Below are positions 51,032-61,138 of a stretch of 64,000 nt of DNA, piece by piece; within the stretch, counting starts at the first letter, position 1; each line of letters begins with the position of its first letter. The notes below the pieces were generated by a model. It saw only the letters and a program-made list of their open reading frames with translations, ran no database searches and had not been told where the DNA came from. Origin of the DNA: Enterobacteriaceae endosymbiont of Donacia proxima. Lineage in GTDB: Bacteria; Pseudomonadota; Gammaproteobacteria; Enterobacterales; Enterobacteriaceae. Made by a program: the position numbers and the translations under genes. The stretch is from assembly GCF_012569285.1 (NCBI RefSeq), contig NZ_CP046198.1:2313-66312 (forward strand), in the 5' to 3' direction.

Positions 51032-51976
51032 ATGAATATAAATAATATATATAATAAAATTTCTTTAAAAAAAGAAAAAAATGAATATAATAAATTAATT
51101 ACTAAAACTACAAATTTAGCGATTTTATTATCTGTAATACTATTATCATTAAAATTATTAGCTTGGTGGAAAACTAAATCTTTAAGTATGTTAGCTGCAT
51201 CTATAGATTCATTAATCGATATTACATCCTCAACAATTAATTTATTAATTATATATTATTCTTTACAACCAGCAGATTCAGAACATACTTTCGGACATGG
51301 TAAAGCTGAATCATTATCTGCTTTAGCTCAAAGTATTTTTATTTGTGGAACAGCAATATTTTTATTTTTAAATAGTTTACATTATATATCTCATCCTACT
51401 AAAATAGGTTATCCAATAATAGGAATAATAGTTATTATTATTTCATTTTTTTTAACTTTAATATTAGTTATTTTCCAAAAAAAAGTTATAGCAAAAACAA
51501 ATAGCCAAGCAACTCATGCTGATATGATACATTATGAATCAGATATTTTAATTAATACTGCAATTTTATTAGCTTTAATTTTAAATATTTTTAATATAAA
51601 ACAAGCAGATTCTTTTATAGCATTAACTATAAGTATATTTATTTTTTATAATTCTTTTAAAGTAGGATATAAAGCAATACAATCTTTATTAGATAGATCT
51701 TTACCAGATCATGAAAAAAAAATTATAATAGATTTAATAAAATCTTGGCCTAAAGTTAAAGGAGCACATCAATTAAAAACAAGACAATCAGGTCCTACTC
51801 GTTTTATACAACTTCATTTAGTATTAGAAGATAATTTACCTTTATTAGAATCGCATTCAATTGCAAAAAAAATAGAGAAGGCTTTAAATGAGAAATTTCC
51901 TTATTCAGATATAATTATACATCAAGATCCATATTCTATTGTATCTGATAAATATAGAGGTTTTTTTAAAAATTAA
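51032..51976 (+). CDS. fieF: Cation-efflux pump FieF (YiiP)
   Basis: Cation diffusion facilitator that exports Zn2+ or Fe2+ in exchange for protons. Six transmembrane helices lie at about residues 24-220, with the transport-site Asp residues in SIDSLIDITSS and the HxxxD pair in HADMIHYESD. SFGHGKAESLSALAQ-like sequence (here HTFGHGKAESL) is the family signature, and the C-terminal cytosolic domain ends with HQDPYSI. Length is 314 aa (E. coli 300) owing to a polar N-terminal extension. pfkA follows, as in E. coli. Confidence 0.95.
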   Translation: MNINNIYNKISLKKEKNEYNKLITKTTNLAILLSVILLSLKLLAWWKTKSLSMLAASIDSLIDITSSTINLLIIYYSLQPADSEHTFGHGKAESLSALAQSIFICGTAIFLFLNSLHYISHPTKIGYPIIGIIVIIISFFLTLILVIFQKKVIAKTNSQATHADMIHYESDILINTAILLALILNIFNIKQADSFIALTISIFIFYNSFKVGYKAIQSLLDRSLPDHEKKIIIDLIKSWPKVKGAHQLKTRQSGPTRFIQLHLVLEDNLPLLESHSIAKKIEKALNEKFPYSDIIIHQDPYSIVSDKYRGFFKN

Positions 51977-52009
51977 CTATTAATAAAATTATTTATTTTG
52001 AGGTATTTT

Positions 52010-52972
52010 ATGATTCAAAAAATTGGTGTTCTTACAAGTGGAGGAGATGCACCTGGCATGAATGCTGCTATAAGAGGTGTTGTTAGAACTGCTATTAGTT
52101 ATAATATTGAAGTATTTGGAATATACAATGGTTATATAGGATTATATAATAATGATATTATTAAATTAAACAGATATAGTGTATCTGATATTATTAATAA
52201 AGGAGGTACTTTTTTAGGATCTGCACGTTTTCCTCAATTTAAAAATAAAAAAATACGTTCTATTGCTATAAATAATATGAAAAAAAACGGTATTAATGCA
52301 TTAGTTGTAATAGGTGGAGATGGTACATACATGGGGGCTAAATTATTAACAGAAATGGGTTTTCCTTGTATAGGAATACCAGGAACAATAGATAATGATG
52401 TAGTTGGAACTGATTATAGTATTGGTTATTTTACAGCTTTAGAAACTATAGTACAATCAATAGATAAATTAAGAGATACTTCTACTTCTCATCAAAGAAT
52501 ATCTATAATAGAAATTATGGGAAGACATTGTGGAGATTTAACTTTAGCTGCTGCTATAGCAGGAGGATGTGAATTTATTGTTTTACCTGAAATTGATTAT
52601 AATCAAGATGATTTAGTTAAAGAAATTAAATTAGGTATAGATAAAGGTAAAAAACATGCAATAGTATTGATTACAGAATTTATTTGTGATATTAATAAAT
52701 TAGCTAAATTTATTCAAAATAGAATTAAACGTGAGACAAGAACTACAGTTTTAGGTTATCTCCAAAGAGGAGGATCTCCTGTAGCATATGATCGCATTTT
52801 AGGATCTAGAATGGGTGCTTATGCAGTTGAATTATTATATAAAGGATACAGTGGAAAATGTATAGGAACTCAAAATGATAAAATGGTGCATCATGATATT
52901 ATAGATGCTATTTTAAATATGAAAAAAATTTTTAAAAAAGATTTATTAAATACTGCTAAGAAATTATACTAA
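52010..52972 (+). CDS. pfkA: ATP-dependent 6-phosphofructokinase
   Basis: Commits fructose 6-phosphate to glycolysis. The 320-aa protein equals E. coli PfkA in length and starts [23 protein letters not shown]-like. [12 protein letters not shown] near 102-113, [12 protein letters not shown] with the catalytic Asp127 near 123-134, [17 protein letters not shown] near 165-185 and [14 protein letters not shown] are intact. The ATG at 52010 is preceded by a GAGG ribosome site at 51999-52003; a TTG at 51998 overlaps that site and is rejected as the start. Confidence 0.98.
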   Translation: MIQKIGVLTSGGDAPGMNAAIRGVVRTAISYNIEVFGIYNGYIGLYNNDIIKLNRYSVSDIINKGGTFLGSARFPQFKNKKIRSIAINNMKKNGINALVVIGGDGTYMGAKLLTEMGFPCIGIPGTIDNDVVGTDYSIGYFTALETIVQSIDKLRDTSTSHQRISIIEIMGRHCGDLTLAAAIAGGCEFIVLPEIDYNQDDLVKEIKLGIDKGKKHAIVLITEFICDINKLAKFIQNRIKRETRTTVLGYLQRGGSPVAYDRILGSRMGAYAVELLYKGYSGKCIGTQNDKMVHHDIIDAILNMKKIFKKDLLNTAKKLY

Positions 52973-52997
52973 TTAATTTAAAATCGAGATATAAAAC

Positions 52998-53291
52998 ATG
53001 TATAAAGTACAATTTTTTAAAAGAATAAAAATAGGAAAAGGATTTAGTAGGCGTTTAAGAATAAATAATAAAATCCCGGCTGTTATATATGGGAAAAAAA
53101 TAAAAACGTTGCCTATTATTATAAATAATAATGATATTAATCATATTAATATACAAAATTTTTATAAAAAAAAAATTTTATTAACTTTAATAAATAAAAA
53201 AAATACTTTATTTAAAGTAAAAATTATAGATATTCAATATCATCCTTTTAAAATTAATAAAATATATCATATAGATTTTATTACCATATAA
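52998..53291 (+). CDS. rplY: Ribosomal protein L25
   Basis: Binds 5S rRNA on the 50S subunit. The 97-aa single-domain protein (E. coli 94) retains GKGFSRRLRINNKIPAVIYG near 13-32, with the conserved Arg residues that contact loop E of 5S, and the C-terminal HPFKINKIYHIDF. The rest is strongly Lys/Ile/Asn shifted. It lies 26 bases after pfkA. Confidence 0.93.
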   Translation: MYKVQFFKRIKIGKGFSRRLRINNKIPAVIYGKKIKTLPIIINNNDINHINIQNFYKKKILLTLINKKNTLFKVKIIDIQYHPFKINKIYHIDFITI

Positions 53292-53366
53292 TATTTTTAA
53301 ATTAAAGTTTAAGATTTTTATTTTAAAAATAAATAATCGTTTAATCTTTTTATAAAATTTTATTAT

Positions 53367-54143
53367 TTATATTTCTAATACATGACTCATATTATATATA
53401 CCAGTTTTTTTTGTATACAACCAAATAGCAGCTTTAATAGCACCTTCTGAAAATGCTCTTCTATTAGAAGCTTTATGAATTAACTCAATTTGTTCTCCAA
53501 TAAAAGAAAATAAAATATTATGTTCTCCATATAAATCAGCTGCTCTAATAGAATGACATTTAATTTCTTTCATAAAATTATATTTTTTATAAATTTGAAT
53601 TATAATATTTTTTAACGATAAAGCTGTTCCAGAAGGAGCATCTTTTTTATTCTTATGATGTTTCTCTATTATATTTATATCTACTTTATTTTCTAATTTA
53701 TTTTTACAAAAAATTTTTGTAATATTTTCCAAAATTTTTAGTAAAATATTAATACCTAAACTAAAATTAGCAGATAAAACAATAGCTATTTTTTTAGATA
53801 TTTTTTCAATTATTAATTTTTGTTGTATATTGAAACCTGTAGTACCAATTACAATTTTTTTATTATATGATTTACATATATTAAGATTTTCTATTGTTGA
53901 TTTTGGATTTGTAAAATCTATTAAAACATCAAAATCATCTATAATATCTATTATATTAGATTTAATATTTAAAAAATTAGATTTATAAAAAATCTTTTTT
54001 CTTTCTTTTAAAGAAGATTTTGTTTCTATAACTCCATTTAATAAAATATTTTTATCTATTTGCATATTTAATAATTTTAAAATACTTTTACCCATACGAC
54101 CATTAATACCTGCTATAGCTAAACGAATTTGATTTTTATTCAT
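53367..54143 (-). CDS. dapB: 4-hydroxy-tetrahydrodipicolinate reductase
   Basis: Reduces the DapA product with NAD(P)H on the way to diaminopimelate and lysine. The 258-aa protein (E. coli 273) has the nucleotide-binding AIAGINGRMGKSI near 9-21, DFTNPKSTIEN, GTTGFN, the catalytic EKHHKNKKDAPSGTAL near 160-175 and RAADLYGEH. It is downstream of lspA with 27 bases between; fkpB, ispH and rihC of E. coli are absent in between. Confidence 0.96.
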   Translation of the reverse strand: MNKNQIRLAIAGINGRMGKSILKLLNMQIDKNILLNGVIETKSSLKERKKIFYKSNFLNIKSNIIDIIDDFDVLIDFTNPKSTIENLNICKSYNKKIVIGTTGFNIQQKLIIEKISKKIAIVLSANFSLGINILLKILENITKIFCKNKLENKVDINIIEKHHKNKKDAPSGTALSLKNIIIQIYKKYNFMKEIKCHSIRAADLYGEHNILFSFIGEQIELIHKASNRRAFSEGAIKAAIWLYTKKTGIYNMSHVLEI

Positions 54144-54170
54144 ATAAATAAACCTATAAAATATATTATT

Positions 54171-54656
54171 TTAATATAAAAAAAAAATATTATTTTTTAA
54201 TATTAAAATAAAACCAATAAAAATTAAAATATCTGCAAAATTAAAAATAGGATATTGATAATCAAAAATATTTATGCTTATAAAATCTATTACAAAACCA
54301 TAATAAATTCTATTAATTAAATTACCTAATATTCCACTAATTATTAAATTATATGATAATTCAATATTTTTATCTTTTAATAAAAATTTAATATAAAATA
54401 AAGTTAGAATACTTATAATTGTTAAAAAACAAATAGTTATTTTATTATTTTTTAAAAATCCTAAAGTAACACCATAATTACGTATATAAATAAAATTTAT
54501 ATAATGATTTATATAAAAACATTCATATAATTTTATATTTTTAATAATTATAATTTTACTAAAAAAATCTATGATTATAAGTAATATAATATAAATATTT
54601 AAGAAATATTTTATTTTTTTAAACAGAATTTTAAATAAACAAACGTTTTTCTCCAT
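54171..54656 (-). CDS. lspA: Lipoprotein signal peptidase
   Basis: Aspartyl protease of the inner membrane that cleaves prolipoprotein signal peptides. The 161-aa protein (E. coli 164) has four transmembrane helices and the two catalytic aspartates Asp124 (in RIYYGFVIDF) and Asp142 (in FNFADI); IRNYGVTLGFL matches the conserved NYGAAF block. Its ATG lies inside the end of ileS (26-base overlap), implying translational coupling. It implies that at least some lipoproteins and the Lgt step remain. Confidence 0.93.
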   Translation of the reverse strand: MEKNVCLFKILFKKIKYFLNIYIILLIIIDFFSKIIIIKNIKLYECFYINHYINFIYIRNYGVTLGFLKNNKITICFLTIISILTLFYIKFLLKDKNIELSYNLIISGILGNLINRIYYGFVIDFISINIFDYQYPIFNFADILIFIGFILILKNNIFFLY

Positions 54657-57420
54657 TTCCTGTCATATTTAATTGACAACGATTACAAATATTATTTACT
54701 ATATATTTTTCATGATACCAACAACGGTGGCACTTCATATATTTCGATTTCATAATTTTAAATTTTTGTATTAATTTATTTTTAATTTTTGTTTTTTCTA
54801 AAAAAATAGTAATATTAGAAATTAATAATAAAAAACGTAATTCCGAACCTAATAATAATAATTTATTATAAATATTTTTTTTTACAAATACAATTATATC
54901 TATTTCTAAAGAACTTTTAATAATTTTTTTATTTCTTGCAAATTCTATAATTTGGTTAATTTCATTTTTAAAAGTAAAAATATCATTCCAATATTCATTA
55001 TTCATAATATCTTTTGATGAAAGATAAAATAGATGAGAATACCACTCTTCTATAAAAATATATTTACTTCTTGTACCAGGAATATAATTCCAAATTTCAT
55101 GAGCTGTAAAAGATAATATTGGAGCTATCCATCTTACTAAAGATTCAAGAATCATATATAGAGTAGTTTGACAACTTAATCTTTCTATACTATATTGTTT
55201 AAATGTATATTGTCTATCTTTTATAATATCAAAATATATAGAACCTAAATCTATAGAACAAAATTGTGTTATTTCTTTAATAACATTTTGTATATTATAT
55301 GTTTTATAATACTTGATAATGTTATTTTGCACAATTTTTGTTTTATGAATAATCCATTTATCTAAAATTATCATTTTAACAGGTTTAATCATATGTATAT
55401 TTGGTTTAAAATCATATAAATTTGATAATAAAAATCTAATTGTATTACGAATACGTCTATAAATTTCTGTGGTTCTTTTTAAAATATCATTAGATATATT
55501 AATTTCATTAGAATAATCTGTAGATGATACCCATAATCTAAGAATATCACTACCTAAATTAGTAATTATATCTTGAGGTTTTATAATATTACCTAAAGAT
55601 TTAGACATTTTTTTCCCTTGACTATCTACAGTAAATCCATGACTAATAACTGTTTTATAAGGAGAACGATTATGTATAATTAACGAAATAATTAATGATG
55701 ATATAAACCATCCTCTGTATTGATCAGTTCCTTCTAAGTACATATCAATAATATTATTTTTAAGTTCTTTAATTTGATTTATAATAGAATTATAAGTTGA
55801 ACCAGAATCAAACCATACATCTAATGTATCTGTAACTTTTTCATAAAAAATAGAATCATTACCTAAAAAATTTTTAATATCTAAATCCCACCATGCTTGT
55901 ATACCTTTTTTTTCTATCATACAAGCTATTTTTTCAATAAATTCTATTGAATGATCGTGTATTTTTTGTGTTTTTTTATGAATAAATAAAGGAATTGGGA
56001 TTCCCCAAACTCTTTGTCTAGAAATACACCAATCAGGTCTTTTATCTAACATAATAGACATTCTTTTATGTCCCCAATTAGGTATCCATTTTACTTTTTT
56101 AATTGATTCCTTTACTAATTCTTTAAAATTATTTTTATTTATACTAATAAACCACTGTGGAGTAGATATATAAATAATTGGTATTTTATGACGCCAACAA
56201 TATGGATATTTATGTATATAATTATCTACTAAAAATAATGCTCTTTTTTTTTTTAAAATATCTAATATTATTTTTTTTGAATAAAATACATTGATATTAT
56301 CTAATTTAGGATGGATTCCTTTTATAAAAAATCCCTTTTTATCTATAATATTTTTCATAAATTTTATATTATGTTGATTACAAATATTATAATCATCTAA
56401 TCCATGATTAGGAGCCATATGGACAATACCGGTACCTGATTGTTCAGAAACATAATTATTTATAATTAAATGTGAAATTTTATTATTAAAAGGATTATAT
56501 ATTAATAAATTTTTAAAATTTTTTCCTTGTATTTCTCCTAAAATTTTCCAATTTATAATCTGCGCTTTATTCATAATAATACTTACTAAATTTTTTGATA
56601 TAATTATAATATCTTTATTAATTTTAACTAATTGATAATATGTTTTTGGATTAATAGCAATTGCTTGATTAGCTGGTATACTCCATGGAGTAGTAGTCCA
56701 TATTAAAAAAGAAATATTATTATCTTTTTTAATTTTAAAATCTAAAAATTTTGTAAAAAAATCATTACTAATGGTAGTAAATTTAATATAACATGTTAAT
56801 GTTTTTTCTCTTATGTAATCAACTTCAGCTTCTGCTAAAGAAGAAATACATTTTATACACCAATAAACTGGTTTTTCTCCTTTATATATATAATTATTTT
56901 TAATAATTTTACCTAAAGTACGTACAATATTTGCCTCTGTTTTAAAATCCATTGTTAAATAAGAATTTGACCAATCAGCTAATATTCCTAGTCTAATAAA
57001 ATCTTTTTTTTGTTTAGAAATTTGTTTTAAGGCATATTTTCTACATTCGATCCTAAATTGTTTTTTAGAAATATTTTTATGTTTATTTTTTAAAATTTTT
57101 TCTACTTTTTGTTCTATAGGTAATCCATGACAATCCCATCCTGGAATAAAAGGAGTATAATAACCATCCATATTTTTAGATTTTAAAATAATATCTTTTA
57201 AAATTTTATTTAAAGCATGTCCAATATGGATATCACCATTTGCATAAGGAGGACCATCATGTAAAATAAATTTTTTTTTTTTTTTTTTTTTTATATTTAA
57301 AATTTTTTTATATAAATTATCTTTTTCCCATTGTTTTAATATTGTTAATTCATTAGTTATTAAATTAGCTTTCATCGGAAATTTTGTTTTTGGTAAATTT
57401 AATTGAAATTTATTTTTCAT
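54631..57420 (-). CDS. ileS: Isoleucyl-tRNA synthetase with 22-base poly(A) tract
   Basis: Class I synthetase that charges tRNA-Ile and edits valine. The 929-aa protein (E. coli 938) has GDIHIGHAL at 62-70, the editing domain with TTPWSIPANQA, WFISINKNNF, DVWFDSGSTYN, GKKMSKSLGN near the centre and a C-terminal zinc finger (CHRCW...CNRCQ). Lys44-Lys50 are encoded by an uninterrupted run of 22 A on the coding strand (57271-57292), just before the conserved HDGPPYANG. The frame is intact in this sequence. Divergent from rpsT. Confidence 0.97.
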   Translation of the reverse strand: MKNKFQLNLPKTKFPMKANLITNELTILKQWEKDNLYKKILNIKKKKKKKFILHDGPPYANGDIHIGHALNKILKDIILKSKNMDGYYTPFIPGWDCHGLPIEQKVEKILKNKHKNISKKQFRIECRKYALKQISKQKKDFIRLGILADWSNSYLTMDFKTEANIVRTLGKIIKNNYIYKGEKPVYWCIKCISSLAEAEVDYIREKTLTCYIKFTTISNDFFTKFLDFKIKKDNNISFLIWTTTPWSIPANQAIAINPKTYYQLVKINKDIIIISKNLVSIIMNKAQIINWKILGEIQGKNFKNLLIYNPFNNKISHLIINNYVSEQSGTGIVHMAPNHGLDDYNICNQHNIKFMKNIIDKKGFFIKGIHPKLDNINVFYSKKIILDILKKKRALFLVDNYIHKYPYCWRHKIPIIYISTPQWFISINKNNFKELVKESIKKVKWIPNWGHKRMSIMLDKRPDWCISRQRVWGIPIPLFIHKKTQKIHDHSIEFIEKIACMIEKKGIQAWWDLDIKNFLGNDSIFYEKVTDTLDVWFDSGSTYNSIINQIKELKNNIIDMYLEGTDQYRGWFISSLIISLIIHNRSPYKTVISHGFTVDSQGKKMSKSLGNIIKPQDIITNLGSDILRLWVSSTDYSNEINISNDILKRTTEIYRRIRNTIRFLLSNLYDFKPNIHMIKPVKMIILDKWIIHKTKIVQNNIIKYYKTYNIQNVIKEITQFCSIDLGSIYFDIIKDRQYTFKQYSIERLSCQTTLYMILESLVRWIAPILSFTAHEIWNYIPGTRSKYIFIEEWYSHLFYLSSKDIMNNEYWNDIFTFKNEINQIIEFARNKKIIKSSLEIDIIVFVKKNIYNKLLLLGSELRFLLLISNITIFLEKTKIKNKLIQKFKIMKSKYMKCHRCWYHEKYIVNNICNRCQLNMTGNGEKRLFI

Positions 57421-57567
57421 ACTTATTATCTTTAATCTTAAAAATTAATTTTAAATTATTAAAATTTTTATTTTATTTATCTAAGAATATTATATATAAT
57501 AATATTTTATGTAAATATTTTATTTTTATAAAATATTACAATTAATATTATAATTATCGGATATTAT

Positions 57568-57831
57568 ATGGCTAATATAAAATCATCTAAAAAAAGAGCT
57601 TTAAAATCAGAAAAAAATAGACAACATAATAAAAAATATCGTTCTATGTTGCGTACTTTTATTAAAAAAGTTAATAGTGCTATTTTCGAAAAAAATATTG
57701 AATTAGCTAAAAAAAAATTTAGAAAAATGCAATCTTTAATAGATAAACAAGCACAAAAAAATTTAATTCATAAAAATAAAGCATCTCGTTATAAATCTAG
57801 ACTTTATAGTAAAATTATAAATCTTACTTAA
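57568..57831 (+). CDS. rpsT: Ribosomal protein S20
   Basis: Helical 16S rRNA-binding protein of the 30S subunit. The 87-aa protein equals E. coli S20 in length, begins MANIKSSKKRALKSEKNR, and continues with YRSMLRTFIKKV and KNKASRYKSRL. It starts with ATG, unlike the TTG used for E. coli rpsT, where the weak start is part of autoregulation. It is divergent from ileS; ribF, which separates them in E. coli, is missing here. Confidence 0.97.
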   Translation: MANIKSSKKRALKSEKNRQHNKKYRSMLRTFIKKVNSAIFEKNIELAKKKFRKMQSLIDKQAQKNLIHKNKASRYKSRLYSKIINLT

Positions 57832-57892
57832 ATATCATTAAATTAATGTAAATTGATGAAATTGATAATCAATAGGTATTAATATAATAATT

Positions 57893-58207
57893 ATGCTAAT
57901 TTCTTTAACAAATAAAGCTGCAAAAAAAATAAAATCTTTAAATCATAAAAATATGAATTTTAGGGTATTTATTATAGGTGGGGGATGTAGCGGTTTTAAG
58001 TATGATTTTGTATTAGATGAAAAAATAAAAAAAAATGATTTTTTAATAAAAACATTAGGTATAAATATTATTATTGATGAAATCAGCTTACAATATTTAT
58101 CCGGAAGTGTAATTGATTATATTGAAAATATTGAAGAAGAAAAATTCATTATTAAAAATCCATATATGAAAAATAAATGTAATTGTGGTTATTCTTTTGA
58201 TATTTAA
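57893..58207 (+). CDS. erpA: Iron-sulfur cluster carrier ErpA
   Basis: A-type carrier that delivers Fe-S clusters to essential apo-enzymes, such as those of isoprenoid synthesis and, plausibly here, LeuC. The 104-aa protein (E. coli 114) has the three ligand cysteines, Cys32 in GGGCSGF and Cys96 and Cys98 in CNCGYSF, with ISLQYLSGSVIDYIE between. The ErpA rather than IscA or SufA assignment is based on overall similarity and C-terminal GYSFDI. Confidence 0.92.
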   Translation: MLISLTNKAAKKIKSLNHKNMNFRVFIIGGGCSGFKYDFVLDEKIKKNDFLIKTLGINIIIDEISLQYLSGSVIDYIENIEEEKFIIKNPYMKNKCNCGYSFDI

Positions 58208-58243
58208 TATCAAAAAATAAATTTTTTTATAAGGAAAATATAT

Positions 58244-58942
58244 ATGTCTAATACTAAATTAGTTTTATTACGTCATGGAGAAAGTGAATGGAATAAAAAA
58301 AATTTATTTACTGGTTGGCATGATGTGGAGTTAACTAAAGAAGGAGAAATTGAGGCAGAACAAGCAGGAAAAATTTTAAAAAAAAATAATTTTAAATTTG
58401 ATTATGCATATACATCTGTCTTAAAAAGAGCAATATGTACTTTATGGTTAACATTAAATAAATTAAATCAATTATGGATACCAGTTAAAAAAACATGGAG
58501 ATTAAATGAAAGACATTATGGAAAATTACAAGGAATGGATAAAAATAAAGCTATAAAAAAATTTGGCAAAAAACAAGTAAAACAATGGAGACGTAGTTTT
58601 GATATAACTCCACCCTCATTATCTATAGATGATTACAGATGGTCTAGATTTGATCCTAAATATTCAAAATTAGAAGATTATCAATTACCTTTATCAGAAA
58701 GTTTATCCACAACCTTAAAAAGGGTAATATATGTATGGAATAATTATATATCTCATAAAATTAGAAATGGAGAACGTATTATAATTGTTGCTCATGGTAA
58801 TTCATTAAGAGCATTAATAAAACATATAGAAAATATAAGTAATGAAGATATCATTAATTTAAATATAGCTACAGGTATACCTATTATTTATGAATTTAAT
58901 AATAATTTAGATTATATTAATAAATACTATTTAAATAATTAA
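58244..58942 (+). CDS. gpmA: 2,3-bisphosphoglycerate-dependent phosphoglycerate mutase
   Basis: Interconverts 3- and 2-phosphoglycerate in glycolysis. The 232-aa protein (E. coli 250) has LVLLRHGESEWN with the phospho-His11, FTGWHDVELT, TSVLKRAICTLW, RLNERHYGKLQGMDK and the second His in IIVAHGNSLRALIKH. The C terminus is shorter by about 18 residues, mostly the flexible tail. An AAGGA ribosome site precedes the ATG. Confidence 0.97.
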   Translation: MSNTKLVLLRHGESEWNKKNLFTGWHDVELTKEGEIEAEQAGKILKKNNFKFDYAYTSVLKRAICTLWLTLNKLNQLWIPVKKTWRLNERHYGKLQGMDKNKAIKKFGKKQVKQWRRSFDITPPSLSIDDYRWSRFDPKYSKLEDYQLPLSESLSTTLKRVIYVWNNYISHKIRNGERIIIVAHGNSLRALIKHIENISNEDIINLNIATGIPIIYEFNNNLDYINKYYLNN

Positions 58943-58953
58943 TAAATTATATT

Positions 58954-61104
58954 TTAATTATTTTTAATACTTTGAGCTTGAATAACTGTTACTGCAATAG
59001 TATAAATTATATCTTCAATAGAAGCACCTCTTGAAAGATCATTAATTGGTTTTGTTATACCTTGTAAAATAGGTCCTATAGAAATAGCATTAGAAGATCT
59101 TTGTACGGCTTTATATGTCGTATTACCTGTATTAAGATCAGGAAAAATAATAATATTAGCTTTTCCTGCAACTAATGAATTTGGAGCTTTATATTTAGCA
59201 ACACTATTTATAATAGCTGCATCATATTGTAAAGGACCATCTATTAAAAGATTTGGTAGTTTATTTTTTACTAATTTAGTGGCTTTATATACTTTTTCTA
59301 CTTCAATACCTTTAGCAGATCTACCTGTAGAATAAGAAATCATTGCTACTTTAGGTTTAAAATTAAATAATCTACTAGTTTCTACCGATTGTATAGCTAT
59401 TTCAGCTAATTGTTTATAATTAGGATTAGGATTAATTGCACAATCACTATATATTAATATACTATTGGATAATAACATTATAAATATAGATGAAATGATA
59501 GAATATTTAGATAAAGTTTTAATAATTTGTAATGCAGGTCTAATAGTATTTGCTGTAGTTGTATTCGCTCCTGAAACTATACCATCAACCTTATTTTCTT
59601 TTAGCATCATAGTTGCTAAAAACATATTATCTTTTAATAATTGTATTGCTTCATATTCATTTAACAATTTATTTTTTCTTATATATATTAATTTTTCTAT
59701 ATAATCATTTCTTATTAAATCTGGATCTATAATATTAATATGACTAATATTTATATTATTTTTTTTAGCTATGCTTATAATCTCTTTTGTTTTCCCTAAT
59801 AAAATACAATTAGCAATGTTTTTTTTAGAACATATTGATGCTGCTTGTAAAGTTCTTATTTCATTACCTTCTGGTAATAAAATTGCTTTTTTAAATTTAC
59901 TTGCTTCATTTATTAAATTATATTTAAAAATAAATGGAGAAATATAAAATTTATAATTGAAATCTTTTTTATTAAAGATAGTAGTAGGAATATATAATTT
60001 AATATAATTAATAATATTAGTTATTAAACTAGTATCACTTATTGGAAAATCGTATTTATAAATATTTTCTAATTCAGAAAAAATATTATATAAATTATCT
60101 TTTATATAAAATAACGATATATTATTTTTAATAATAATTTTAATTATTTTATTTATTAAATTATATTTACAATTTTTGTCATTTTTTTTAAAATCTGTAA
60201 ATAAAATTGTATTAAAAAAAATATTTTTAAATAACATTTTATATATGATTTTTATCACTTCATAATCTTTAAAAGAAATAACTAGTAAAGATTTACAAAA
60301 TTTTTGTGGATTTATGAATATTTTTTTATCTAAATAAATAATATATTTAATTTTTTTATATTTATTATTATTAATTATACTACAATTTAAATGATTACAT
60401 ATTAATTTAACATTAATACCAAATACAAAGTTTTTTAACCATGGAATTAATATAATATTCTTTTTTTTGTAAGATAAAATTTTTTTATGTACAAAATTAT
60501 TTTTTTTTATATAAAAAAAATGTTTAAAAATATTTAAATTATAAAAAAAAGGATTAGAATTTTGGTTTTTATATTTAATAAATAAATATGTATTTTTAAT
60601 ATCAAAATTATTTATTTTTTTTTTAAAAAGAATATTAATTTTAGATTCTATTTTTTCTAAATTTTTATTTATTAAAGGAATTGATGTAACAAAAATTATT
60701 TTAGCATTAAATATATTTGCTAAATCACAATTTAATTGAAAAATTAATTGTTTAATATAAACAGGAATTATTCCTTCTATAAAAAGAAAATCTGTATTAT
60801 TTATATTTTTATAAGATTTTTGAATTATATGATCTATAATATTATTATATTCAATATTTTTTTTTAATAAATTAATATTATTTATTTCTATCGGATTAAT
60901 AGATTTTATATTAGAAAAATTATAAATGTTTAAAATATTATTAGTATAATTAAAATTATAATTTTCTATTTTAGAAATAGGTTTAAAAAAATTACATTTT
61001 AATTGATTACTATTTATAATTTTTAAAAGACTTAAATTTATACTTGTAAAAAAATGTATATCTACATCTATTGGTATAGATATAATTATTTTTTTTTTAA
61101 ACAT
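58954..61104 (-). CDS. pta: Phosphate acetyltransferase
   Basis: Interconverts acetyl-CoA and acetyl phosphate. The 716-aa length equals that of E. coli (714). The C-terminal catalytic domain (about 395-716) is well kept: LLPEGNEIRTLQAA, DGIVSGANTTTANTIRPALQ, SYSTGRSAKG, DGPLQYDAA and GNTTYKAVQRSSNA-type segments. The N-terminal half, which in enteric Pta carries a P-loop-like and DRTGG regulatory domain, is so Ile/Lys/Asn rich that only scattered residues match. It lies 34 bases after ackA in the same direction. Confidence 0.95.
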   Translation of the reverse strand: MFKKKIIISIPIDVDIHFFTSINLSLLKIINSNQLKCNFFKPISKIENYNFNYTNNILNIYNFSNIKSINPIEINNINLLKKNIEYNNIIDHIIQKSYKNINNTDFLFIEGIIPVYIKQLIFQLNCDLANIFNAKIIFVTSIPLINKNLEKIESKINILFKKKINNFDIKNTYLFIKYKNQNSNPFFYNLNIFKHFFYIKKNNFVHKKILSYKKKNIILIPWLKNFVFGINVKLICNHLNCSIINNNKYKKIKYIIYLDKKIFINPQKFCKSLLVISFKDYEVIKIIYKMLFKNIFFNTILFTDFKKNDKNCKYNLINKIIKIIIKNNISLFYIKDNLYNIFSELENIYKYDFPISDTSLITNIINYIKLYIPTTIFNKKDFNYKFYISPFIFKYNLINEASKFKKAILLPEGNEIRTLQAASICSKKNIANCILLGKTKEIISIAKKNNINISHINIIDPDLIRNDYIEKLIYIRKNKLLNEYEAIQLLKDNMFLATMMLKENKVDGIVSGANTTTANTIRPALQIIKTLSKYSIISSIFIMLLSNSILIYSDCAINPNPNYKQLAEIAIQSVETSRLFNFKPKVAMISYSTGRSAKGIEVEKVYKATKLVKNKLPNLLIDGPLQYDAAIINSVAKYKAPNSLVAGKANIIIFPDLNTGNTTYKAVQRSSNAISIGPILQGITKPINDLSRGASIEDIIYTIAVTVIQAQSIKNN

Positions 61105-61138
61105 TATTATATACCTTTTTTTATTTATTAATAAAAAA

